Source: Cloeon dipterum (taxonomy: Eukaryota; Arthropoda; Insecta; Ephemeroptera; Baetidae). From it: a DNA stretch of 64,000 nt. The notes beneath the pieces are model-generated. The model did not search any database. It had not been told where the DNA came from and saw only the letters and a program-made list of their open reading frames with translations. Position numbers and translations under genes: made by a program. This document shows positions 1-11,403 of this stretch, one piece after another (positions within the stretch are counted from its first letter, which is position 1; every line of letters begins with the position of its first letter). The stretch spans positions 6,564,886 to 6,628,885 of the forward strand of contig NC_088789.1 in assembly GCF_949628265.1 (NCBI RefSeq), given 5' to 3'.

Positions 1-194
1 ATGGGTCGTGAACTTTGTGCGTTTGACATTTCGTCTCGATAACAATTAATTGTGCTGTGAGAGGCTCGAAATAAGAAAATAATAGGACCGCGGAGGAGGT
101 GAAAAAGCGACAAAGGTGAATTTCGAAACACATAATCACAGCGCGTGATGGGAAAAGTTTAGGGCGTCGCCAACCTGCCCAACGAGACTTTATC

Positions 195-198
<4 letters not shown>

Positions 199-228
<30 letters not shown>
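199..228. repeat. (GT)n microsatellite
   Basis: An uninterrupted run of GT dinucleotides is followed by a short GC alternation. It is a simple repeat and creates spurious low-complexity reading frames on both strands. Confidence 0.95.
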
Positions 229-233
<5 letters not shown>

Positions 234-364
234 CAGGTAACAAAGTAAAAATGGAGCGACGTTTGAGGGTGCACGTGCTCTTATTACTCGTTGAAAAGGT
301 TTCGCATGCAAACACAAAAGCTCCAACAAAAGAAAATCTCGGCGCTTTTCATTTGCTTGTATTC

Positions 365-368
<4 letters not shown>

Positions 369-425
<57 letters not shown>
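369..425. repeat. (GA)n microsatellite
   Basis: About 28 uninterrupted GA units. Reading frames through it encode only Arg-Glu or Ser-Leu repeats and are not genes. Confidence 0.97.
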
Positions 426-428
<3 letters not shown>

Positions 429-2979
429 GTGCATTTCAAAGGCGGTCGCTATGAATTTCCATCCGCGGCAAATTAAGAGCGCGTATTTAAGGACACTCGG
501 CGTTCTGCGCCGACGAAGAAAAGTTTTTTTTCATCAGATTCTCAAAGAAGGCTGCACTATAATGAAAATACTTTCCTGCGCTTTTATTTCGAGAGCCTTT
601 CGTTCCTGTGTATTAACCAAAGCAGAGAGCTTGTCATCATTAGCATTTAATCACAAGCAAGCTTAACATTCATGATATAAATCACAACTTTCTGATGTTA
701 ATGAATCATGGAAACTAATGCATCCTGAAATTTTAAGACAAAGAAAAAATACACACAGGTTTAATCTTTCGAATGTTTCGAATTTAAGAAAAACTTAATT
801 ACTCTTTTCTGTGTGGAAAAATAATTATTTCTAACAGTGAGGAAAAATTTAATAACATGTTATCGTACTGTACAGACGCTGTTTCAGCCACAGTTAATTT
901 TAATTTTCTGCAAAACGCAATAATTTAATATTTTCCATCTCCAAATATTCCTTTAAACAATGGCTATTAACTGAAATCGTTTTTGATTGCAGCAACTAGC
1001 TCAATCTGACTACTGTTAAATTAGTATTCCTTACAAAATGCTGTGTGGCTATGCTAATATTTATCTCGAGTTTTTGAAGTTGATGCAGGCAAATAAAATT
1101 CATGATATCAGAAATGTCAAAGTTCACCCGAGGTGTGTGTTTTGGGGGAGGTCAAATTAGCTTTTAATATAGTGAGGTCGATGTGTGTGCGGCAAGCGCA
1201 TTGGATTTCATCGAAATATTTTCGTAGAGTGACATTCTGTTCGAATACCTTCTCGATGGGGAGAGCATTCCGGTTTTTTAACATTATCGACGTTCTGAAA
1301 CTCTCTGGTACACACAAGCTTTTCCTGATTTGCCTGATTGGTTTTGAATTGCCGCAGCCCCACGTGACCAATCCATATTTTAAGTGCCAAGAAAAATAAA
1401 AAGATAAAGAAATTATTCTAGAGGGTTTCTGCATCCGGCAGGTGACTGTTTTCCTGCTATTTTTACATCTCTCATAGCCAATTGCTGTTTGTCAAGAACA
1501 TTTTTTTTAAAATTATTTTCGCATTTGCCGGAGGGGAGGTTTTTTCCGCATTTAAACTTTTGCATTGAGCAGTTTTTTTTCTTAAAGTGAATGAATGTCC
1601 ACGCTGAAAGACATAATAAGCGCAAAATGGCCGTGAGTCCGTTCGTCTGTCTGCGAAAAGAAACACCGAGTTTTTTGGCCGCACACAATGCTGCGCACGC
1701 TATCGATCTGCGCCTCCTCTTGTTATCAAAAGCAACAGCGTGTCCATCCGCCACAGCCGCCGCCACCCGGATTCAAATAATGAGTATTCACGCTGACGTT
1801 TGCCCTCGTCAGCAAAATGGGCCGTAATAAAGCAATTATCACGTTTTGTCGCCCACTTGTTTGCTCACTCAGTCCAGCCAAGCCACGACACTCGGCCAGA
1901 AAGTGAGCGTGCGTGCTTTGATGGTAGCAGCATCCCCTGCCGATCATTATGCGCCACGGGATTTAATAAGGGAATTAAGAGGAATGCTTTCACGCAGAAG
2001 TCACATTCTGCGGGAAAGTAGGTCGGGGTAATAAATAAAAAAACTCCCATCTTTTTGCGTGTATATACGTTTATCGGTTTCTCATTTAAACCACGACTTT
2101 AGCAATAAGTTAATTTAGCTAATAAAATTAAGCAAGGTTAATGGCATGATCATGATCACGACCAAGGGCAACATATCTTTTTTTGAATGACATCTTAATT
2201 CCATTAAAATTGTTACATTCTGCTCCGGGTAAGCAAATTGAAATATGCATGGTTATTTAATCCGGCAAATTTATACATTAAACTGCATTTCTGTTTTAAT
2301 CACAACAAAAATATCTTGATCAGTCAAGGTTTTGGGGTCTGAATCTATCAGCGTGAGAAAAATATGGCACACCTCTAGAGTAGGCTGCTTTTATTTTGAT
2401 TGATTTACCCAAATTTCTTGTTCCTCAATTTTTTTTTAATAAATTGATTACATAACATTGCAGTTTTTCATGATTAGGGCAGTAGTTAAGGCCAAAACCT
2501 GGTAGAGATGAATATACTTAATGGTTTGTTAGCCGACGTTCAAATTTTGCTCAAATTCATTAAATTGAAACATTTGTTCAACCCATTCAATAGTCCAGTG
2601 AAAATTTGCAAAGTTTGCTCTGCATCAGCGGCACACAAACTTTCCCGACGCGGCAAACTTCTATTCTTTATTTTTCGCACCCGTTGGCATTTATCACGAT
2701 CACAGCGGACGGGAAGCACGTTTTGCGAGCGGTGCATTTTAACGCGCGTATACGTTTTTCATCCCTTTTTGGTGCACACGTCTACTTTAAGGGATGCTTC
2801 CCCCAACGGATGGAGGGCGACGGGGTGTCGACTGACAAGCGCTGAAAGAACGCTTGCCTGCCGCGACTGAAAAATGAGTCAATGGGGCCTCGAACGGTGT
2901 AAACAACGCACCGTGTCGTTCCTTTCGCTTCCTTGAGAGCCCCGCACACCAAAATGATCCGTGCAACGAGTTAAAGTGG
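426..2979. other. AT-rich non-coding DNA with two GC-balanced islands
   Basis: No gene is recognised. Most of the stretch is AT-rich and full of stops. Roughly 1,120-2,050 and 2,590-2,980 are more GC-balanced, with palindromic and E-box-like words such as CACGTG near 1,361, but no reading frame there shows a protein family, splice structure or codon pattern. It could be intergenic regulatory sequence or part of a long intron of a gene lying off the window. Confidence 0.5.
728..890 (+). repeat. dispersed repeat, copy 1
   Basis: This stretch matches the one at 7,448-7,592 in the same order over many short blocks: the cacacaggt-taatctt word, the atttaagaaaaacttaat word, taacagtga, ggaaaaat, and a closing gctgtttc. 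The spacing between blocks has changed by small indels, so the two are old copies of one interspersed element. No terminal repeats could be defined. Confidence 0.6.
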
Positions 2980-3000
2980 CACACGCACACACACACACAC
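2980..3000. repeat. (CA)n microsatellite
   Basis: A short CA dinucleotide run with one early G interruption. Confidence 0.9.
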
Positions 3001-6000
3001 TGCCTCCAAAATTGGTCCAATCGCGTTTGTCCCAGCTGCCAGAGTTAAGAACGGCTTCATGAAAGAAATGGGAGAAACCCTCCCATTCTTTTCCATTTTT
3101 GTTTACTTTCATCGATTCTCTTGCATAACAGATTGAATATTTTCATATTTAATTTTAGGAATGCCACTCTTTTATTTCTGAACAAGTGCGCCAATATGGT
3201 ACCTAATTTTGCAATTGAAATAATTTTATTTATAATTTGGCTAACAATTGAATCATTCTGGTGCGTTTACTTAAACGTTCTTTCGGTACGCTATATAATT
3301 GCTTTCTGAGTGTTTTTGTTCTATCTGAAAATAACAAATATTCGAGAGGAATGTCTCCAGCGTCCCCAGCTGCTGCGCAACAAAAATAGCTTGCAGCCGC
3401 CAAAAGAAGTCGCCACGCGGGCACGACGCTACTCAATTTCGTCAATAAAATTCCGAAAATAAGTTTTTGTGTCTGTTCTGATAATATCAAAATTGCACGA
3501 CTCGGCTGCTGCGTGCTTTTTTGATCGCAAAAAAGCTAATGTATCTTCGTTCAGCGGAACATGGCCGCCGTACGGAGCAAAGTGCCGGAAGCATAGCGAA
3601 ATATCTTTTGGGGAATTTTTTTACTGCGCCGAAGAAAATCTGCAGCACCTTGGTGCTAATCTAGCGAGAACTCTCTACTCCGCCCGACATGATGAAAAAT
3701 GCAGAAAGCACAAAAAGAGAAGAAAATTAGCTCTTTTTTCAGCGCAGCATCAGGGTGTGTCGGCCCGCAGCACTTTTCCTACGCGTTCTTTTTAATTCTC
3801 GCTCCACCTGCGCTGGAAATTACAGCTCGGCCGATTCCATCGCAATTTTACCATCTCCAAACCGCTTAGTAGTCATGCCACGTGATTCTTACTGGAAATG
3901 AATTCCATAGCGTGGAGGTAAACTTAATTTCAAGCCCACAAGGATTACTTTTTCCATGATTGTGGACTCTCAGATTATTATATTCAGTCAGCTTCTCATT
4001 TGCATTTAAAAACTTGTCACCAATATCTCAAAAGTAAATTTCATGAAAAATTCGAATTTCCATTTCATAACTAGTCGTGTCTTGACACTTAACAAAATAC
4101 AGTCGTGTATTATCACACACAGTATTTAGTTTAATAAAATTAATAATAAATTATCAGATTGCTTTTCCTATTTTGTTCTGTACGCGGCGTTCAAAGATGT
4201 AAACCCTCTCCTTTTAATTGCTTCATTAGACCATTATGTTGCAGTGATAAATTATCTAACTAGCAATTTTTTACAATAAAAAGTACGATAAGTCAGTTTT
4301 GAATTATTTGTGACATGTGCTATTCATACAAATAATAATTCAAATTTTTAAATATTAACTTGCAGGAAGAGGACTTTTTAAATAAATCCAATGCTACTGT
4401 AGCGGTACAACAACGCGGTCCTGCTTTTTGTTGGAAGCCAACAATTGTCGGCGGTTTGAATTATTGTTATTTTGCATTATTGTTTAACAGCAGAAAGATG
4501 ATTTTAAAATAAGAATTCAGTTTTCGTCCGTCAGCCACACGGTGCTGACGTGATTCGTTTAATTGTGTAGAACCCGATTCAAAGGGGTGAGTCCAACCGT
4601 CAGTTAGCAAAAGAATTTATCACTTATTATTGTAAACCATTTCAGTTCTTGTACTTGATTTAAGTATCCGATCGGATTTCCAACTGTAACCAATCCACCA
4701 ACAAATTCTTCATCTGAATTCATCGGTCTTCATCATTTCAACCCTCTTCATATCCCCCAAACTACGTATAAGATGATGCCGCAATGTAGTTTCGGTTTGT
4801 TTAAATTGTGGCGGTCCCCGCCACTTACTGGTAACTGTGTGATAAGCGCGATACCTGCACTGACCCTTCCACCTCGCAGGACGACGGTCATGTCAAACGC
4901 TCACTCCAAAGATAGGAAATTCCGTGCGAAGAAATAGCATTTGAAATTTGAAGCAGCAACAAAATAATTGTAACAGACCCTGATTCGGGGTAAGCCATGG
5001 TGATAAATTATTAATGATTTAATGTGCAACATTTGCAATTGTGATTTATTTGTATTCTAATTTCATTCTAACACGTACCTAAGACGATAGTTAAAAGACG
5101 ATGTTATAGTCAAAAATATGTTTTTTTTCATTTTGGGCTCCTCGACACCCACAAAATTCAAATTTTACCGGCAAGGATAGTTATGGAATATAAGCCTTGG
5201 CCAGTTGCATGATTTTTAAGATGTTAAAAAATGTCGGGATCTCCAAATCGTTATTTAAAAAATCACTTTCAATTTTTAGCCACGAACATCCAGAAAGAAA
5301 ATTTTCCGCATTATATTACGCACCAGGGTAGCAGACACACAAGGAAATAAATTAGGCCACTCGGGGGAGGCATTCTTCTGGTGGCACCCTCCGGGATTTG
5401 GCAATGCCTGAGCCTGAGAGCCGCGCTGTTCGGTTCGCCCGGCTGCCTAATGTGCGCCTCCATTCCATTAAGCAGGCCGTGTTCGCACAGCTGCTTTTAT
5501 TCATTTCCCAGCAGCAGTAGCAGCGCGAAAACACGGCCGCGCGTGATTTGCAGCCTTGTTGCTGCCGTCTGAATCGACAGGCGCGATTATATTGGCATGA
5601 AATAGAAAAAAGGAGGAGCAGGAATCGACGACCCCCTCGTGTTTGTGTGTGCGCGCCGAGGACTGATAAAGAGCTGCTGGAATTGCCAATGCGTGCTGAG
5701 CGAGCGTTGGCCGCGACAATGCACTCTTTTTATTTTTATATTGCCGCGCTGCGATAAAAGCGAAGCCTTGACACGGGTACTCGAGGTAAAATTAAATGGC
5801 TGAGTTAATTGGCAAAAATGCAAATATAAAGAAAGAGGGACATTCGTAGTGAATTTATTGCGTGCGGCTTTTCATTATTGAATATAAAAATAAACCGTCC
5901 CATCTATTTTATAATGCTCGTTTCAAAGTTAGTTGTATATTTCTTGTTATTAATTAATTTCTTATAATACACAAATCATCCAAGGAAAGTGCAGCATGGT

Positions 6001-7447
6001 GAAAAGTTGAAGAATTTAAGCCTTTAAAGAGAAGTTTGAAGATGATATATATTTTATAACAAATTCGATTTTTTATTAATAAAAGTTAAGAAGTATGAGT
6101 CATGCATGCTCTTGAAATATCAACGACATTAAATATTTTGTCATAATGAATGGATCATTATTAGCAGTCAGAATCAGTCAGACTTGCAAGTTTTTAAATA
6201 TATTTTATAATTCCTTCAATGGGGTTGCAAAAAGCTCCTTATTTGTTGTTGATTTTTTATGTTTTCGAAATATTAATTGCAATTAAGTTCATGTGAAACA
6301 GATTTAATTAATTATTCTCGTTCAATAGAGAGTAAATTAACATCGCAAAAAATTTGGGTGGTTGAAATACATACAAAGTTGTTAGACTCTTTAAAAATTT
6401 GTTTGGCGGATCGCAATAATATTCTTCGCACTTATCAAAATTGTCCTTGGCATTATGTAAATAAACGCACGATAAGCCGAGGCTGGCGGTGGCCCCTACG
6501 CATGAAATCAGGTGCACGTCTAATTGTCCTACTAACCCTGAAAATTCGCCAGCATGAAAGCACGGTGGCATCGCGCGAGAAGAGAAAAAAGCGGGCATAA
6601 AAGCGGCCAAAGAAGAGATGGCTGCTAAAACAAAATTGCAAATTCAGCAGTGCGATCCGGTTTCAAAGTAAGTCTCGGGCTGATGCTTTTGAAGGTGGCT
6701 CGATTTTGCATTGCAAATGCCGGCAGTGGCGCCCGAGCGGCAGCCGACATTAAAGGGTTAAAAGGCGCACGCGAGTCACTCAATCGCCTTATACCTGCAG
6801 CCGAGGTTAATCCCGCTGGAGCTGAGCAACTACTCTACTCTATACTTGTTGTAATTCAAGCATTCGAAACTCGAGATCCACAGACCATGCTATGCGAAAT
6901 GAGAAATTCTGAACGATGCGCAATACATGCAATTTACCTTGCAAAGTTTCCAGCAGAGTTCGCTTTGAATAATTTAACTAATTTATACAACATAAATCTC
7001 GGTGTATTCAACAAACTGTGAAAGGAATTAGCGTTTAATTCACTCTACAAATCGGCCATTACAAATAAAAATATATACAAAAAATATTCTAGTTTTTCTC
7101 AATGCGTGCGCATAAAGCATAAAATTATTCTAAAAGTCCCATAGCTTTTAATGTGATAACGGCACTACAAAGCATATTATGAGAATTATGTAAAAATTGC
7201 AAGCTTTCTCACATTATTGTGTTATCAAATTTAATGTAAATTAAAAAATAAATTCCAAACGTAGAGTTCTAGCGCTTTCGGCTCTGCGGCCAAGCTCGTT
7301 CAGCCATGAGCACCAACCTATAACTACATTTCATACTCACTGGGTTTTTAATAATTTTGATCTAATCAATCAATAATTATCTAAAAAAAAATCGGAAAAA
7401 AATTAAAAAGAGACTAATTTTTTGGTCGTTGAAAGCATAAAATACCT
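3001..7447. other. non-coding DNA with scattered GC-balanced islands
   Basis: No gene is recognised. AT-rich sequence alternates with islands of more even base composition at about 3,330-3,900, 5,340-5,800 and 6,470-6,850. The longest frames here (about 100-120 codons) have no recognisable domain, no signal peptide and no consistent splice sites. The islands are candidates for conserved regulatory elements, but that needs comparison with a related species. Confidence 0.45.
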
Positions 7448-7592
7448 TTTAAGACAGAGAAAGAAATGCACACAGGTGTAATCTTTATATTTAAGAAAAA
7501 CTTAATATGGAAAATTAATTCTGGACGGTTAGCTAACAGTGAGAATTCTGTAAGGAAAAATGAAACAATTACGTTCTCAGCTGTTTCGACCC
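7448..7592 (+). repeat. dispersed repeat, copy 2
   Basis: Collinear with 728-890: the same ordered words (cacacaggt, taatctt, atttaagaaaaacttaat, taacagtga, ggaaaaat, ctgtttc) appear with indels between them. Function is unknown and the element family was not identified. Confidence 0.6.
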
Positions 7593-8366
7593 AGCACCCC
7601 TATCAGCAGGACCTTACTACCTCCAAAAACACAAAATACGGTTAAAAACAGTTAAGCGAACTATTGAAAAATTTAATTTGTTAAACAATAAAATACCTCA
7701 ACGAGTTGGGAGTCGCAATGGCGCCGACTCGCCACTTGCCGGTTTTCGCACCTTTCCAGCAGCTTTAGGGACAAATGGCTGGCATTTCAATAAAAGATCT
7801 CGGTGTGAGAAGGCGAAAAGATGTCCACATTGGGCCCAAGCTCCTCTGCGGCCACACGGGTCTCATGTTATCCGCTCAGCGGTATATTGTGACCCGGTGA
7901 ACTCACAGACGGCGGGATGTGCTGAGCAAAGGGTTAAAAAGAGAGAAAGAAAATGAATTTCACCTCAGCTTTTTGAAAATAAACGAGCAAACAAACAAAT
8001 CGTATTCACACAAAATTTTGTGTTGCGTGCGTTGAGCAAAGCAGTAAATCCTCATTTTAGAATTAAAAGCGTTTCGATATAATCTTAAGCGTAGGGATGC
8101 GATTATTTTTCGCAGATCAGCATAACAATATCTGAACTGAGGAGTGTAGGCACGTGTGCAAGAAGCGGGCAACTCAATTTTTGCGAGGAGATGGCTTTTG
8201 TTGACGTGGCGTGCAAGTTGTTTAAAGTGCCGCGAAAGAGAAAGCACGAGTGACGGTGAAGAGAAGGCGGAATGTGTTTTGCGCTCAAATCTTTCCAGCC
8301 AGTTTTTGTATTATTCAAATGCAAGCAGACAGCGTAAACTCTGTTGTGCCCATGCCAAAAAAGGGA

Positions 8367-8400
<34 letters not shown>

Positions 8401-10255
8401 TAAAGAAAAACGCAGCAGGCACCGGCAATTTCCGAGAGCGTCTCTTTGGGAAAGTAAGCGAGAGCAAGTGATAGAAGGAATTTATTTCTCATTTCCCACT
8501 TGCGGCTATGCAAACAACCCTGCAGGCCTGAGCAAACGATTCCCTGAATTTTTCATTTATTCCAAACAGGGCCTCAAAGAGAGCTTCATGCACGACAAGG
8601 GAAAAACCCGCAAGAAGAAATGTATATATTTTGAATCTGTTCCGTTCATTTCTAATTTATTCCCACAAAAACGTGTAAATTACGTTTTCCAGAAGGGGAA
8701 ATAATTAACTTTTCAGAAGAGCTCCGCAGTATTATTTCCCCCTTTCCGAGCGATTCTTGTCATTTATTTAAAAAAGGGCTAGATAAAAAAAACATTGACC
8801 TTTTTCTTTGCTCGCGCAAGAATTCGGGGCGGCGGCAGCGACGGTGGCGCTTCGTGCACTATCACTCGTCAATCGGCACTCTTCACTCAGCCTTCTTCCT
8901 TTTAATTAGCAGTCGCATTGGTTGAACATCAAAAGCCGCTGATGCAATATGGAGCGGCGAGAAATTTGCAACCTGCTCCGTCAAACGGAAAATGTCAAAG
9001 TTCGAGCAAAGTTTTAAACGCCCTTGTGTATTCTTCTGCTCCGGGTGTGAGATTGGCTTTTAGATGGGATTTGCTAAAGTGCTGGTAAGCATTTCGATCG
9101 CTCGATAAGCTGATGGCAACTTACACTCGCACTTTTGCATTCAACAAATTCTCACTCTTCGCAGTCTGAAAGAAACCTCTGCTCTGCTTTTCAACGAATT
9201 GCTTGCCTTCAGAATAATTCGAAACTTTAAAGGGCGCATGACTTCTCGACTAAATTTTATTCGATTTTAATTCTGATTTGATTTTTTAATTTAAAATTCC
9301 TAGGTTTCAAAACTCCAAAGCTTAATGCTTGATCCATCTAGATTGCAAATTTCTTCTTGAAATTAATTTCCCGTTTTTTAAGGGCTCCAAAAGATATCAC
9401 TCTGTCAGTGGTGCTAAAAATAAATTTAAATGAAAATCATTTTCAAGTCCTAGTGCGTCTCATTTCAGGATGTTTTACGCATTCGTATTAAAATTTGTAG
9501 CACAAAAGTGTCTTTGAATTTCAGGAAACTCTGTCATTCGTCTCATTCAATGGAGTCTTTCCTCTGATTTTGGCACTCGTTTGATTTCCCGAGGGCAAAC
9601 ACGACAGCTCTCCTGCCTTTGTCCTGCGCCCCCACGCGTGAAACAGGAGCAGGGCTGCATTCGTCTTATCACGCAACACGCGTCTTGACAAAGCAACCTG
9701 CTGTCAACGACCAAAATAAACTTTGTTTGCAGAACAATTTTAACAACGAATATGGATGTGCTCACACTTCAAATGGCTTTTATATAATTTGCTCTCTAGT
9801 TTTAGTAATTATTCAACTGTTTCTTCCCCGTTTTAATTACTGTTGGCCCGGCACGTATGCGAGGTTTTTTACATGATCAAGAGAAAAGTCACTTTTTTGT
9901 TACAGCTATAGCAGATAGAGTTGGCAAGGAGAGTTTTAAAAAAAAAACAGCAATCGTAAATTTTACTCAAGAGAAACGTCAGGCAATTTTCTTTCCTTAA
10001 TATTTTTTTCTCCCATTTCTCACACGTCTTTCAGACAACCAGTTGTGAAAAGCATGAGCGATCTGTTTCCCGGAAAATCACACAAATCTGAGCGGACGCT
10101 GTCAGTTGGCATGATTGATTGCAGCGAGGCCAAAATCGGAGCTAACATATTATTTCTTCTTTGAAAATGTTCCAAACCATTAATTTCAATCGGGAATTAA
10201 CTTTTGAAATTCGTTAAATCTATTTTCTCTATCCTCAATTTTTTCCCAACGATTT
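7593..10255. other. non-coding DNA, no gene recognised
   Basis: Includes a (GA)n run at 8,369-8,399, GC-balanced islands near 7,700-7,950, 8,800-9,080 and 9,580-9,700, and AT-rich spacers. A 182-codon plus-strand frame across the GA run is low complexity and is not a gene. Nothing else is supportable. Confidence 0.5.
8369..8399. repeat. (GA)n microsatellite
   Basis: About 15 uninterrupted GA units. Confidence 0.95.
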
Positions 10256-10690
10256 TCAAGAAAATATCATTTTTGATTCGCCGTGAACGATGGGGAACAA
10301 ATTGGAAATCAGGCTTCGAGGTGGTTGGATGAACTCACCGTTCTGCTGGAGTCGGCGAGGCCACACTGGTGCCCTTGCTCGCAGGGCCCGTCGACCGCAA
10401 GTGAGTGAGGCAGGCGGGCGAGCACCAAGCAGCCCAGGGGCCCCGGCAGCTCCCTTCCCCACCTCCGGCCCGCGCGCCTCCCCTCCTGCCTTGCCTCCGT
10501 CCCGTCCTGTCGCACAGCACACGCACCACACACACCGGTCTTTGCAGCGGGCAACAGGCTGTGCGCTCGGCTCTCGGTGGGCTGCAGTCGCGGTGTGTCA
10601 CCAACCCCCTACCCTTGAGCGAGCAAGCTCCCTCCATCCCTGCATGCTTAATTTGCACATCATGCTCCGTGCAACAACGCGTTTTTATTG
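10256..10690. other. GC-rich island, possible first exon or promoter
   Basis: This island is clearly richer in G+C than the flanking several kilobases. On the minus strand a frame from an ATG at 10,554 runs to a strong donor (AACG|GTGAGT, exon end near 10,335). It ends in a small cysteine motif of the form D-G-P-C-x5-C preceded by a hydrophobic stretch, as in a short secreted cysteine-rich exon. On the plus strand a frame from 10,290 also reaches a donor-like site near 10,400. No partner exon was found on either side, so neither strand can be chosen. Confidence 0.2.
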
Positions 10691-11340
10691 ACTATTTTTT
10701 CTGCATAACATGCCTATTACCGAATTTTATGATGCGGCTTTTGATTTGATTCCGTTTTTTGTGTCCCTGCTGCTGCTGCAAAAGCAGGTTTCTCAACACT
10801 TAGCTCGCTCTCTGCTGTGGGAGCGAAATTAGCAGAATAGTGAAGAAGCAGTCCCCAACGGGTGCTGCTACAGAAGCTTTCGCGCTAATGATGGCCATGC
10901 TGCGCCGCACACACCACTCGCAAAGGGATTTCCTCTCTCCTGCCGCCAGGATGAATGAATTTAAGGTCAAAAGGCGCGCGCTACCAGACCCGAGCCGTAA
11001 TTATGAATGCTGAGAAATCCTTGGCCTCTTCAGCATAAAAATAAATGGAGCACAGACGATGAAAGTTGATATTATCCTTGATCCATTATTGCTTCATTTC
11101 ATCCCCCGAATCCCGAACAAACAGTGCAGCGCACTGTGTAGACAAGCCTTAGTTTGATCACGTGCATCCAAACCTCCCTCTCTCCCTTTCGAATTCATTA
11201 ATTGTTTTCGTCCGCTTTCCAACCCTCTTCCCTCGCCTGCTCTTTGTTTTATTTTCTTAGCATTTGTTCGCCTGCGCTGCCGATCTGTCAGCTCCGTCGC
11301 TGCATTTGCTATCAGGACAGCAACATCAAACGATCATCGC
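10691..11340. other. upstream intergenic sequence
   Basis: No coding potential was seen. The stretch is of mixed composition and leads into the promoter of the plus-strand gene that starts at 11,404. Confidence 0.5.
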
Positions 11341-11372
11341 TATAAGAATCCCTCGGGGCATCTGATCAGCGA
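11341..11372 (+). promoter_or_regulatory. core promoter (TATA and initiator) of the mesothelin-like gene
   Basis: TATAAG at 11,341-11,346 lies about 25 bases before ATCAGC (11,365-11,370), close to the arthropod initiator TCAGT. The first ATG of the gene follows at 11,404, which would give a short 5' UTR of roughly 35-40 bases. Spacing and order fit a focused core promoter; the exact start site is inferred. Confidence 0.5.
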
Positions 11373-11403
11373 GTTTTCTTTCGTTCGCGTAGTTTTATCA
11401 GCA

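Noticed and set aside
159-454. Overlapping frames across the GT and GA microsatellites
   Set aside because: They encode only dipeptide runs from the simple repeats.
8156-8704. 182-codon plus-strand frame
   Set aside because: It spans a GA microsatellite and has no family, signal peptide or splice context.
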